Below, piece after piece: positions 46,646 through 57,426 of a stretch of DNA of 64,000 nt. A program made the translations under genes and the position numbers. Within the stretch, counting starts at the first letter, position 1. Each line of letters starts with the position of its first letter. The notes beneath the pieces were generated by a model that worked only from the letters and a program-made list of their open reading frames with translations, made no database searches and was not told where the DNA came from. This DNA comes from Paracoccaceae bacterium (lineage in GTDB: Bacteria; Pseudomonadota; Alphaproteobacteria; Rhodobacterales; Rhodobacteraceae): the NCBI GenBank assembly GCA_958296035.1, contig OY282431.1, forward strand, positions 2,464,037-2,528,036, written 5' to 3'.

Positions 46646-47839
46646 TCAGGCACCAACAGCCGCCACAATCCTCCGGGCGGCGTCGCCGAGATCATTGGCG
46701 GCAATGACATTGAGCCCGCTTTGGTCAATGATTGCCTTTCCCTGGTCCACGTTTGTGCCTTCGAGGCGCACGACAAGCGGGACGCCCAGACCGACGTCCC
46801 TGACGGCCTCAACAATGCCGCTGGCAATGATGTCACAACGCATGATGCCACCGAAAATATTGACCAGAATTCCCTTCACCTTGTCATCGGAGGTGATGAT
46901 CTTGAAGGCCTCGACGACCTTTTCCTTGGTTGCACCACCACCGACATCCAGAAAGTTGGCGGGCTCCGAGCCGTACAGCTTGATTATATCCATCGTGGCC
47001 ATTGCCAGTCCGGCGCCGTTGACCATGCAGCCAATTTCGCCGTCTAGTGCAATGTAATTGAGGTCGAACTTCGACGCCGCCAGTTCCTTTGGATTCTCCT
47101 CCGATTCATCTCGCAGGGTCAGAATGGCCGAGTTGCGGTAGAGGGCGTTGGAATCGAATGCCATCTTGCAGTCCAGACACCGCAGCTTGCCGGAACTGGT
47201 CACGATGAGAGGGTTTATCTCGATCAATTCAGCGTCCAGCTCGAGGAAGAGGTTGTAAAGGATGGAAATAATCCTGACACACTGGCGGATCTGAGTACCG
47301 GTCAGTTCAAGAGCTGCCGCGGCGCGGCGGCCGTGAAACGCCTGTATGCCTGTGGCCGGATCAACGGTGAAGCTATGAATTTTCTCGGGGTTTGTCCTCG
47401 CAACTTCCTCAATGTCCATTCCGCCTTCGGTCGAACACACGAAGGAGACACGAGAGGAGTTTCGGTCTAGCAGGACGGCCAGGTACAACTCGCGCGCGAT
47501 GTCCGCGCCTTGTTCGATATAGATCCTGTTGACCTGCTTGCCAGATGGGCCCGTTTGGTGGGTCACCAGCGTTCTGCCCAGCATGCGGCGCGCTTCGATC
47601 GCCGCCGCTTCAACCGAGCGGGTTAGGCGCACGCCGCCTTCGGTACCGGCATCGCGTTCCTTGAACTTGCCTTTGCCGCGTCCCCCGGCGTGGATCTGGG
47701 CCTTGACGACCCATACTGGCCCGTCCAGCTCAGCTGCTGCCGTCTTGGCATCCTCGGCGCGCAGCACAGCGCGGCCATCGGCCACCGGTGCTCCGTGGGC
47801 GCGGAGGAGTTCCTTGGCCTGGTACTCGTGTATGTTCAT
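46646..47839 (-). CDS. sucC: Succinyl-CoA synthetase beta subunit (ADP/GDP-forming)
   Basis: This 397-residue ATP-grasp subunit begins [20 protein letters not shown]. It contains [72 protein letters not shown] and [20 protein letters not shown]. It makes one ATP or GTP per succinyl-CoA in the TCA cycle. It is followed by sucD after a 93-base spacer. Confidence 0.97.
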   Translation of the reverse strand: MNIHEYQAKELLRAHGAPVADGRAVLRAEDAKTAAAELDGPVWVVKAQIHAGGRGKGKFKERDAGTEGGVRLTRSVEAAAIEARRMLGRTLVTHQTGPSGKQVNRIYIEQGADIARELYLAVLLDRNSSRVSFVCSTEGGMDIEEVARTNPEKIHSFTVDPATGIQAFHGRRAAAALELTGTQIRQCVRIISILYNLFLELDAELIEINPLIVTSSGKLRCLDCKMAFDSNALYRNSAILTLRDESEENPKELAASKFDLNYIALDGEIGCMVNGAGLAMATMDIIKLYGSEPANFLDVGGGATKEKVVEAFKIITSDDKVKGILVNIFGGIMRCDIIASGIVEAVRDVGLGVPLVVRLEGTNVDQGKAIIDQSGLNVIAANDLGDAARRIVAAVGA

Positions 47840-48058
47840 TGACCACGTTCCCGCAATGTCGAATCCTGCCTGCCCGCTGCCTTCATTCGCTGCGGATCGC
47901 GGCGGGCACCATACTTGGTGACTGCCTTACCTGCAATGACTTCATCACCGGCCGGGCCTGCAATGAGTCCATCCGGCCAGTGTCGCCCACATTCCGTCGC
48001 AGCAAACGAACCGACACGGCATCAATAGCCGACCAGGATTTGCGTCGTGAACAAGGTA

Positions 48059-49807
<1,749 letters not shown>

Positions 49808-49960
49808 ATGCACACGACGCTGGCGGTCAATGAGGCGGGGGTCCCGCTGGGCATCCCGCGTATTGAGTTTGCCTGTCCGGCTGTCACCGGTGGGGGCGAC
49901 AGGCCGCCCGAGGAGCGCAAGACGGGGCGTGTAGCGGAGGAGATGGGAGCTGCGTGGTGA
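49808..49960 (+). pseudogene. IS4-family (Tn5-like) transposase fragment
   Basis: MHTTLAVNEAGVPLGIPRIEF, followed by PPEERKTGRVAEEM, matches the HTTLAVxxxGxPLGI...ERK segment near the first part of the DDE domain of Tn5-like IS4 transposases. About 50 residues remain. A C-terminal piece of a related transposase lies in the opposite orientation at 60988-61410, so the two relics flank the accessory island. Confidence 0.55.
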
Positions 49961-50651
49961 GATAGAAGAGGAGGCGTTGTCGGAGTTGCGGGCAGATTGC
50001 GCGGGAAGCGGTTAGTTCTTCGGTGATGTTGGACGGCGTGATGCCGAATTTGCGTGGCGGCAGGCAGGAGAACGATACGCGTGGCTGGCGCGAGGCCTCG
50101 TGCAGCGCGGTGTCGTTTTCTTCCACATTTTGCGAATATTGCAATTGTCCAACAGGGCTACAAGTGGCCGATGTAGAAATGTCGAGGTTTTCAGGAAAGA
50201 GAAGAGATCCTGCGAGGACTCATTTGAAACTTCAATTCCTTCATTGCCGGCAATATGTTTCAGTTCGTCAATCCGATTTGCAATCGGCGACGCAACCTGA
50301 GGGTTATGTGCATTTGCAGCTGTGTGCTCCTGACACATGCAAATTCCAGATAACTGCACTTGATTGTCGTTAGACGCACTAAAGCACGATGGGTTGCCTT
50401 ATGTTTTTCTTTCGTGAGTTCCATAGTTCGAAAATGACAATCTGTAACTGCGGGTCAAGTGACTTCCAGTTTTGCGAGGAAAGTGTCTACCCGTGATGGA
50501 GACATTGCCTCCGTCATCAGCATTAGAGCATTCTATTGTGTCATTAGTGGTTTCTGATCAGGCGTAGGGGCGAGTAGTTGCGCCTGCACAAGAAAAACCG
50601 GCAGCGCTTTCGGGCGCCGCCGGTGTTGCCAGCCGGCCAGTCTGAACGTTG
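49961..50651. other. Gap between IS4 relic and DUF2852 gene
   Basis: No gene or ordered repeat was recognised in about 690 bases. Confidence 0.4.
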
Positions 50652-51017
50652 TCAGGCGTTGGCGGATTTCTGTTCCCGTTGCGCCATGAACAGGTCGAAT
50701 TCAGCCTGGTCTTTCGCCGTTCGCAGGCGATCCAGAAAGTCTTCGAATTCCTTCTGTTCCTGCTTCAGGCGGTTGAGTGTTTCGGATTTGTAGCTTTCGA
50801 AGGCCGTGTTCCTGGTGTTTTTCATTCCCGCGGCATTTCTACGCGACCTGAAGAATTTCTTTCCCATGCGATTGCTCCATATCAGGAAAAACAGTACGGC
50901 CAAGCCCACCGGCCAGGCGAAGATAAAACATACGACCATAAGCGCGATCCACGCCTTCTTCCCGTATTGGTCCATCCAGCCTATGGCTTGCGACAGCTTG
51001 CTTGTGACCACATCCAT
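50652..51017 (-). CDS. DUF2852 membrane protein
   Basis: This 121-residue protein starts at ATG 51017, which has GAGGA 7 bases upstream; in-frame ATGs at 51137 and further upstream are less typical. Residues 20-45 form one hydrophobic segment, AWIALMVVCFIFAWPVGLAV, with the Trp-Pro-x-Gly-Leu-Ala pattern of DUF2852. A long charged helix follows (LNRLKQEQKEFEDFLDRLRT), probably a cytoplasmic coiled coil. Such proteins are common in alphaproteobacteria, with no known function. Confidence 0.8.
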   Translation of the reverse strand: MDVVTSKLSQAIGWMDQYGKKAWIALMVVCFIFAWPVGLAVLFFLIWSNRMGKKFFRSRRNAAGMKNTRNTAFESYKSETLNRLKQEQKEFEDFLDRLRTAKDQAEFDLFMAQREQKSANA

Positions 51018-51158
51018 GCGAATGTCCTCACCAAACCGCTTAAGTCTATGTGGTGCGTGTGTGAATTCGGTGTCCGACGGCCGGGCTTGCCCAGCCTGCG
51101 GATATCTCCCGGAAGGATCTTTCATAATTGATTCCATGTCCTTGTCCCTTCGCTCCAT

Positions 51159-51179
51159 GTTAATGTTAATTACATTAAC
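51159..51179. promoter_or_regulatory. AT-rich inverted repeat upstream of DUF2852 gene
   Basis: GTTAATGT and ACATTAAC form 8-bp perfect arms around TAATT. The element lies 142 bases before the preferred start of the DUF2852 gene. It could be an operator or an AT-rich promoter element; only the symmetry is observed. Confidence 0.4.
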
Positions 51180-51955
51180 ACAGGAGAGATAGGGCTTGCA
51201 AGCCAAGGTTCAAGTCCGGGCAGAGAATTATTTTTTCCTGTCCAGTGCCAGCAAGCCGAGGCCGCGCAAGATTCCCAACCCGCTCTTGAGAAGGTCTTCG
51301 GCACTGTCAATTGGCAGGCTGGTGAGCAAGGTCCAGTTGGCCGCATCACCCACGTGCGGCCGCCCAGCTCCCTGGCCGGATGGACCGTGTCGTTGAAGCC
51401 CCGGAGCAAGTGTTGCGTTTTCAAGGGCCGTCTCTTCTTCTTCCGGCCACCCGAAAGCGTCCAAACCCGCGTTTGCGGCCTTGCAACCACAAATGACAAG
51501 ATAAGGATTCCCCCGCACATCATGAAACGCATGGTCGAGACGCTATGCTATGCTGCAAGAATGTATAAGGTCGAGCTTGAGGTTGCGGCGAGGCGAAAGC
51601 AGTGCGGGTGTTTGGGCAGCTACGATGATCTGCCACTTTATGAGTGTTTTCTCGCGTCTGGCTGAATAAAAGCGTGACTGGCAGGATTTTGCAATATGTG
51701 ATGAGACCTCATCCTTGATCGTGCACAAATGTTAGCGGGAATTGCTGCCTCGGCACCAGGTTGACCCAGACTAGTCTAACTCAGGAAGCTACCAGGGTCA
51801 GTCGTGCTGAAGTGCAAAATCCCCCTGGTGGCCAGCGATCGGTGCGGATTCTCGCGCCGGCAATCGTGTGATCATTGAGATTTGGGTTCTCGGTTGGGTG
51901 GCAGTGCTTTGGCAGAACGGATTGCTTCAGAATGTCGTAGCAATAGACTTGACAC
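51180..51955. other. Gap between DUF2852 promoter and HigA-like gene
   Basis: A minus-strand frame at 51228-51518 reads as plausible protein (SLPIDSAEDLLKSGLGILRG) but was not recognised, and no good start or neighbour supports it. The rest is unassigned. Confidence 0.35.
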
Positions 51956-53038
51956 CTAACATGTCCATTCTAACCGAACTTTGAGATTATTGAGATGCGA
52001 CCAGGGGAGGTGCCTCTTGTGCTGGAGCATGCCGACGACAATGCCAGGGGCGATTCCCTGATTGGCAGCGAATGTCTTGACGCGTTGCTCGCTGAGCGGA
52101 GTTGCGACTAACTCCTCCCACGCCGGTTTGGGAACAAGGGTGCTTGACGCCCACTCGTTGGCCTCTTTCTCTAGCTCGGACTCGTTGCTGTTGGCTTCGT
52201 CGACGAAAATGCCTTTCTTGCTGTGAAGCAAAATATGCGCTGCCTCGTGAAAGAAGCTGAACCAAATATGGTCATCGGCCATGTGTCGAGCGGTCAGTTG
52301 AATGACAGCCTTTCTGGGCGACAACCACCGGGCTGCGCCACTGAGTGCCGTCCTCGGTAATGGCCGTTCCACCACCAGCGCAACCCCGGCCTCATTGCAC
52401 AGCCTTGCGGACTGTTGCAAAGCCTCTGTGATTGGTTCACGGGTCAGGGAACGAATGCTCTGAATAGCGAGTCTAAACCTGCTCTTGCTGTATTCCGCAC
52501 AAACTTGGTGTTCGGCTTCGATCTCGCCGAGCCGGAGCCACGTAGCCAAAGCAAATTCATCGCTCCCGAATGTCGGGGAGTGGCGATAGGCCACATTGGC
52601 ACGGCCATAGCGTGCAGTCCAGGCTTCGACTGAACCCACACCAAAAAACGCCAGCAATTTGGCTAAGGTGTCGGCATCCGATTCCGGGCGCTGAAAGCAG
52701 TTTCGCCTTATCAGGTCCTTTACCGGGAAGGCTTTGATCCATACTGCGAAGGCAGCAGAATTCTCAGCCTCGGCTTTTCTGGCCCGGTGTAACTGATATT
52801 CGGATTCAATCCCGAGCCAGATGCTGGCATCCATGCCAAACACCTTCTCCAACTGCAGTGCGGTTTCCGGTTCAAGCGGTGCCTTGCCCGAAATGATCTC
52901 GCTGATCAGTTTGGGCGAACGACCACAGCGGCGCGCAAGTTCAGCTTGCGACATTTCCTTAACCTCAAGGTATTCCTCAAGGAGCCATCCAGGTGGGACC
53001 GAATAGTCTGGGATAAAGTGGTTCTTCGCCGTCGCCAT
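51956..53038 (-). CDS. HigA-type antitoxin fused to ImmA/IrrE metallopeptidase domain
   Basis: The N-terminal helix-turn-helix is of HigA type: PPGWLLEEYLEVKEMSQAEL, ARRCGRSPKLISEIISGKAP, then ALQLEKVFGMDASIWLGIES. From about residue 195 an ImmA/IrrE (DUF955) domain follows, with the zinc motif HEAAHILLH (about residues 264-272) and a downstream ELEKEANEWASS carrying the third ligand. Total length is 360 residues from ATG 53038, which has GGAGG 8 bases upstream; ATG 53053 overlaps the toxin stop. It is the antitoxin of the upstream HigB-like toxin, with a peptidase domain that in relatives cleaves or senses regulators. Confidence 0.88.
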   Translation of the reverse strand: MATAKNHFIPDYSVPPGWLLEEYLEVKEMSQAELARRCGRSPKLISEIISGKAPLEPETALQLEKVFGMDASIWLGIESEYQLHRARKAEAENSAAFAVWIKAFPVKDLIRRNCFQRPESDADTLAKLLAFFGVGSVEAWTARYGRANVAYRHSPTFGSDEFALATWLRLGEIEAEHQVCAEYSKSRFRLAIQSIRSLTREPITEALQQSARLCNEAGVALVVERPLPRTALSGAARWLSPRKAVIQLTARHMADDHIWFSFFHEAAHILLHSKKGIFVDEANSNESELEKEANEWASSTLVPKPAWEELVATPLSEQRVKTFAANQGIAPGIVVGMLQHKRHLPWSHLNNLKVRLEWTC

Positions 53039-53052
53039 TTGTCTAACCTCCA

Positions 53053-53388
53053 TCAGTGATAGTCGGCCACTTCGAGGATCGTAATTGCCGTCACTTGTTC
53101 CGTATTGATCCCACCATCGACCTTACGCGGAACCGGATCGTGATTGACTTCGAAAAGGAGCCGTTTCGGGTGAACGAGATCGACAGCAAACTGTTCGCGT
53201 CGGTCCCCGCTGAGTTGATGCCGTCTAACTGGCGGAGTGATTGGCACCAACGAAAGGTTGGGTGCCGCTCCGAGCACAACCATTCGCAAAGTGATGACCC
53301 TTGCCATCCTTGACCCATAGGCCTTCTCTAGGGCTACCGCACTATTGTAGCACTTTCTAAGTTTGCGGGTTCGGAAGGCGATGTTAAT
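53053..53388 (-). CDS. HigB/RelE-like toxin with apparent non-standard start codon
   Basis: The C-terminal part HQLSGDRREQFAVDLVHPKR followed by PVPRKVDGGINTEQVTAI and ILEVADYH matches the RelE/HigB 'killer' toxin family. The family N-terminus AFRTRKLRKCYNSAVALEKA is encoded in the same frame upstream of the first ATG (53307). No ATG, GTG or TTG exists in frame before it. An ATT at 53386-53388, 8 bases after AAGGAA, is the best start and gives 111 residues, the family length. Starting at ATG 53307 would delete the first helices. Stop and antitoxin start are coupled (TGATG). Confidence 0.7.
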   Translation of the reverse strand: MNIAFRTRKLRKCYNSAVALEKAYGSRMARVITLRMVVLGAAPNLSLVPITPPVRRHQLSGDRREQFAVDLVHPKRLLFEVNHDPVPRKVDGGINTEQVTAITILEVADYH

Positions 53389-53404
53389 TGTAAAGGTTCC
53401 TTAT

Positions 53405-53423
53405 CGTTACATGATAGGTAACG
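53405..53423. promoter_or_regulatory. Inverted repeat upstream of the toxin-antitoxin operon
   Basis: CGTTAC and GTAACG are perfect 6-bp arms separated by 7 bases, 17 bases before the inferred toxin start. The position fits an operator for autorepression by the HigA-type helix-turn-helix; this is inferred from symmetry and location. Confidence 0.5.
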
Positions 53424-53579
53424 CTTTAGTTGTGCTTGTCAATGCAATTGAGTGAGTTCTTAACAAGAGGAAAATTGGTTACCGAAGGCTCGATTGGGGT
53501 AAGCGTTCGGCCCTTTACCGCGGCCTTGCGGCGCTCGGGGAGGCGCGCTGTAAGACATTGATAGGTCGTCGAGGCAGCT

Positions 53580-53762
53580 AACAAGATGCTGGTAACGGAG
53601 CGCATGAAGCGCTCTGGAATGCAGTGGAACATCGGCGGCGGACTGGCGATATTGACCTACCGGTCGTTGGCGCAGTCGGCTCGACTTGATGCTGTGCGGG
53701 CGCATCTGATGGCCCACAGAAAAGGTCGGTTTGCGGCCGATAGCGGTCCCTGCGAGAAGTAG
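53580..53762 (+). pseudogene. Transposase C-terminal fragment (ISKra4-like)
   Basis: KMLVTERMKRSGMQWNIGGG followed by LAILTYRSLAQSARLDAV resembles the C-terminal RMxxSGMRWxxxGAxAxLxLRAL segment of ISKra4-family transposases and ends in a stop. About 60 residues remain; the rest is absent. It abuts the group II intron relic. Confidence 0.5.
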
Positions 53763-53833
53763 ACACTTGGGGTCAACTTGAGGCATTCGATGTCGTCGCG
53801 GCAGGGCCGTCCGTTGCCCGACGCCCCCGCACA

Positions 53834-53865
53834 GATCCGGACGTGCGCGTTAACGCATCCGGCTC
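53834..53865 (-). ncRNA. Group II intron domain V (degenerate)
   Basis: The minus strand reads GAGCCGGATGCG, loop TTAA, then CGCGCACGTCCGGATC. This follows the domain V layout (GAGCCGxATGCG ... GCACGTxCGGxTC), but the GNRA tetraloop is TTAA and one terminal pair is mismatched. A GC-rich stretch resembling domain VI follows to about 53780. It marks the 3' end of the intron relic. Confidence 0.6.
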
Positions 53866-54420
53866 ACGCGCTTGCGGGTCCTGGCGCAGTAATGCGTCAT
53901 GCCCAGAAAGTCGAAAGTCTCCGGCTTGCCCGCCCCGCGTCGCCAACGATTTGCCGCCGCAAACCGTCCGAACTCCACAAGGCGGCTCTTCCCGGCGTTC
54001 AGCGACAGCCCGAACCGGGCCAGCCGCTCCCCGGGGTCTTCGAGAAAGCGTTCTGCATCGGCCTTGTGCTCCAAACCGCATACGAAGTCGTCCGCAAAGC
54101 GGACCATGATCGCATCGCCCCGAGCAACCGTCTGGCGCCAATAGTGATGGAACCACACATCAAGCACATAATGCAGGTACGTATTCGCCAGAACAGGCGA
54201 TACTGTCGCCCGCTGTGGCGTGCCCCTGCCGGTGTCCGACAAGGCCCCGTCGGTCATGACGCCGGCGTTCAACCACTTGCTGCACAGCCGGACCACGCGC
54301 CTGTCCCCGATCCGGTGCTCCAGGAAGCGGATCATCCACGCCCGGTCCACCATGTCGAAGAACCTGGCGATGTCAGCATCAACAATCCAGTTGATCCGCC
54401 GCCGCTTGATCCCGACCGTC
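53850..54420 (-). pseudogene. Group II intron reverse transcriptase/maturase fragment
   Basis: Reading from about 54420: VGIKRRRINWIVDADIARFF, AWMIRFLEHRIGDRRVVRL, GRGTPQRATVSPVLANTYLH, the catalytic box MVRFADDFVCGLEHKADAER (FADD replacing YADD) and FDFLGMTHYCARTRK. The N-terminus is lost; a shifted frame continues upstream to about 54591. After the RT palm, the protein jumps straight into intron domain V (RVSRMR, stop), so the X/thumb and any endonuclease domains are deleted. It cannot encode a working maturase. Confidence 0.75.
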
Positions 54421-54591
54421 AGCGCATGGCTGGCCCATTGCGTTGTGGCGGTCAGTATGGAATTTGAGGTCTGCCATGAATTCCTGCCCGGTCAGGCAGC
54501 ACATGGACCCGAGAGAAAAACAATTGTGTGCACGGCCGCGGGCAGTGGCAGTTGCCAAGGGGTCTAGGGGTGTGATCGCAATAGCCGACAA

Positions 54592-55155
54592 CGCATTTCA
54601 ACGCCCAACCCTGCATCGGGTTAGTGTTTGGGCAAGAGTCACAGGTGGTCGGTACGGCAACTGAAGAGCAGCGTCGATTGTTGTGAGGGGCCGACAGTAA
54701 GGACGAGCAGAGAGCAGAATCTACAAATTGACAAACCGGGACCGTTTAGGCCATATATCTGGTAGAGTTTCGCTAAAAAAATGGATATAGCTTGATTCCG
54801 GTTCTGTCACCGTGTCAGGGCAGTGTCGTGCAGTCGTTTTGACCACAGGGGATAGCATGGCACCGTCACGCCGGTTAAGAGTTCCATGGCTCTGTAGGCA
54901 GAGCGGGCAGTTTTTCCTCAGTGATTGGCTCCAGGAACGCGTTGCCATGGGTATGGCGAGTGGGCTTCGCATTTCGCCAGTACACAAGGCATCAAGGATG
55001 ATCTGGCATACAAATCGGCAGCATGGTGGAGGCAACAGCCGAGACTTCCGCCCATGTGACTCACCATGCAGCTGCCTGCTCCTTGCGGCCCGGTATTTGA
55101 TTTGCGTCTTGGATGGCGGCGCAGCCAATACTGTCTTCAGGACGGAAGGTCATTC
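54592..55155. other. Gap upstream of the Shango-like operon
   Basis: No gene was recognised. The operon promoter should lie here; no confident -35/-10 pair was assigned. GGAAGG, 6 bases before GTG 55156, is the ribosome-binding site used to choose the start of the first gene. Confidence 0.4.
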
Positions 55156-57426
55156 GTGAACGAAATAAGGAAGATGGACGCTATCATTTCGTCAATGCAT
55201 TCTAGCGGCATTGACCCCGAGCGAGTCGCCGAGATAATCCAGCAGGAATACAGTCCGGATGAGCACCCGTCCTTCAATTCGCTTGAGCCGCGCGGCTACC
55301 GGAAATCGCAGCCAAGAAAGACGCTCCCGAAACGGAAAGGAAGGCAGAAGAATTCCGGGGGACCGCCGACGCTCAGATGGATTCCGAAAGCCCGGAGCGT
55401 CCGTCTTGCCGGGCGGAGTCTTGGCGGCATGATCTACGTCGGCCCATCATCTTCCGTGATGCATCCGGTCGTGAATGTCAGCGCCATCAATCCCAAGCTC
55501 AGGATTGCGGCCAGAGGTCTAGATTTTTCAAAACGCGGGATGTCCGATCCTCCCAACTATGAAATTGCCAGTCCGGCCTCACGTGTTACATACCTTGACT
55601 GGCTGGCACGTGGCAGGTCTGAGAAGCGCTGCAGCATCGAATACCCACTCCTGTACTTCTCGGGCCTTGAATACCGCTTGATGGTCGAACGCACGACAAG
55701 TCATGAGCGCAGGCAAATCGTCACCGAAGCTAGGAGATTGCTAGCGGTGTACGGCGCAAATCCCGCGCTGGGACGTCCAGTTAAACGGTTCCTGGCTGCT
55801 GTCGACTATCTGTTCAACGCCTCCGATATTCGGCCTGTTTTCAAGCCGGGCAAAGGCAAGATTCCGACTCCGGTTCTGGTCGGACTCGGTTTGCAGATTG
55901 CGCGCACGCAATCGCTTACTGCGGACTGGCTTCTTTCCTGGCTGATGTGTACCAGTTATAAAGCGCTTCGAGTGCCGGCCAGGCGCGCCTTTCCCGAATT
56001 CAAGGCCTCTTTTCGGGTCGAGTTCGACAGGCTGTTCCCGCTTGGAATGGAGGTCGACGTGCCGCATGAAGAGGTGCGCCTGACGTACCAATCGCCATCG
56101 AGAAGGTTTTATGTCGACATTGCTGACGTTCTTGGGGGTATTCCCGATGTGTCATTCGACAGGAAGCCTCCGGTCATCGCACTCGAACTGGCCCACAGGA
56201 GCTGTAAAGCGATCGATAAATATAGTCGATACATTGGCAAAAGGCCGCAATCCAGAGGGAAGATCGAGGCACATGTATACCTGCCCAAGGAATTGTGGTC
56301 GAAAATTTCTTGTTCAAACAGGAGCGAGTTGAGAAATTGGACACAGCAGCGCGTGAGGGCTGGCGGCTTAACACCGTTCACCGACGTCATTACTGCCCTT
56401 CAAGGCCACGTACCTGACAAGCTCAGAAAACTCCAGATCGACAACGTTTCTGATGTCTTGGCCCACTTCAATGTGGGCATGGCACCAGACCCGAGGCACG
56501 GTGGACCGAAGCCGAAAACCGGCGAGTCGGTTGTTCTGTTCAAGCTGGCCGGCAATCGTGCAGATCCGAAGGCCTCGACCGAGAGTTTTCGGTATGCCTT
56601 TCTCGGCCTGATTGTTGGCACCATGGTAGCGCACGCTGAAGGTCAGAATGCCGGCGCCAAGCGAACTCATCTGGCCAGACAAATCGGCACCAATAAGACA
56701 TTGAACGTAGCTCAGCGGAAGATACTGCGCGCATACCTTGACCTTTGGAGCACTTCACCGCCCAAGTTGGGCCTGATGCGCAGCGAACTACGCAAGTCAA
56801 GAATTGACATCAGGCGGACGCTGGGCTGGGTGGCCATCTTCACCGCCCAGGCCGGAGGCGATGTTTCCCGGGCCGAGATTCGGGTACTCGAAAAACTCTA
56901 CACAACATTGGGTTTGGGCTCCGAGAACGTCTATAATGACCTGCTGCGTATCTCGTCCGGGCCGGGACCGGTAACTGTGCGGCCAGCCCGCAAAGGAGAT
57001 CGCGATGTTGCTCTCCCGGCTCCGCAGATTGAGACGAACACAACCTTCACTTTGGACAGCGAGCGCGTTGCGGCCATCATCGCAGATACAGCCAATGCCA
57101 GCCACATTCTCGGTGAGATTTTTGAAGACGAAAATGCCGAGCAACCTGATACCCCTGGATTGGAGTCTGAAGGGGAAGGCATGCTAAGCGGTCTCGACAA
57201 TTCTCATCGTGCTATTGCCATCAAGCTGGCCTCTCGCCCTGAATGGACGGAATCCGAGGTCTCTGAACTTGCCTCGCAGTACCAGCTGATGGTTTCGGGA
57301 GCACTCGAGACCATTAACGAATGGGCATTCGAGAGGTATGGAGATCTTCTCGTTGAAGAGTACGACGGCTACGAAACAAACGACGACGTAGCACAACAAT
57401 TGACAAGCATTGAACTCGAAAAATGA
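55156..57426 (+). CDS. sngA: TerB-domain protein (TerB_N/TerB/TerB_C), Shango SngA-like
   Basis: This is a 756-residue protein. The TerB N-terminal domain spans roughly residues 60-300: TLRWIPKARSVRLAGRSLGG, MIYVGPSS, SRVTYLDWLARGRS and YPLLYFSGLEYRLMVER. A central TerB-like helical domain follows near residues 525-640 (RTLGWVAIFTAQAGGDVSRA, EIRVLEKLYTTLGL). The C-terminal part (FTLDSERVAAIIADTANASH; YQLMVSGALETINEWAFERY) matches TerB_C. GTG 55156 has a good ribosome-binding site; ATG 55174 is an alternative. With the following ATPase and helicase it matches the three-gene Shango anti-phage system. How TerB acts there is not settled. Confidence 0.82.
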   Translation: MNEIRKMDAIISSMHSSGIDPERVAEIIQQEYSPDEHPSFNSLEPRGYRKSQPRKTLPKRKGRQKNSGGPPTLRWIPKARSVRLAGRSLGGMIYVGPSSSVMHPVVNVSAINPKLRIAARGLDFSKRGMSDPPNYEIASPASRVTYLDWLARGRSEKRCSIEYPLLYFSGLEYRLMVERTTSHERRQIVTEARRLLAVYGANPALGRPVKRFLAAVDYLFNASDIRPVFKPGKGKIPTPVLVGLGLQIARTQSLTADWLLSWLMCTSYKALRVPARRAFPEFKASFRVEFDRLFPLGMEVDVPHEEVRLTYQSPSRRFYVDIADVLGGIPDVSFDRKPPVIALELAHRSCKAIDKYSRYIGKRPQSRGKIEAHVYLPKELWSKISCSNRSELRNWTQQRVRAGGLTPFTDVITALQGHVPDKLRKLQIDNVSDVLAHFNVGMAPDPRHGGPKPKTGESVVLFKLAGNRADPKASTESFRYAFLGLIVGTMVAHAEGQNAGAKRTHLARQIGTNKTLNVAQRKILRAYLDLWSTSPPKLGLMRSELRKSRIDIRRTLGWVAIFTAQAGGDVSRAEIRVLEKLYTTLGLGSENVYNDLLRISSGPGPVTVRPARKGDRDVALPAPQIETNTTFTLDSERVAAIIADTANASHILGEIFEDENAEQPDTPGLESEGEGMLSGLDNSHRAIAIKLASRPEWTESEVSELASQYQLMVSGALETINEWAFERYGDLLVEEYDGYETNDDVAQQLTSIELEK

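Noticed and set aside
51190-51225. GGTTCAAGTCC resembling the T-loop of a tRNA
   Set aside because: The flanking bases do not form a T-stem, and no anticodon arm or acceptor pairing could be built.
51228-51518. Minus-strand 96-codon frame
   Set aside because: It reads like protein in places but has no recognisable family, no start support and lies in decayed DNA; left as unassigned.
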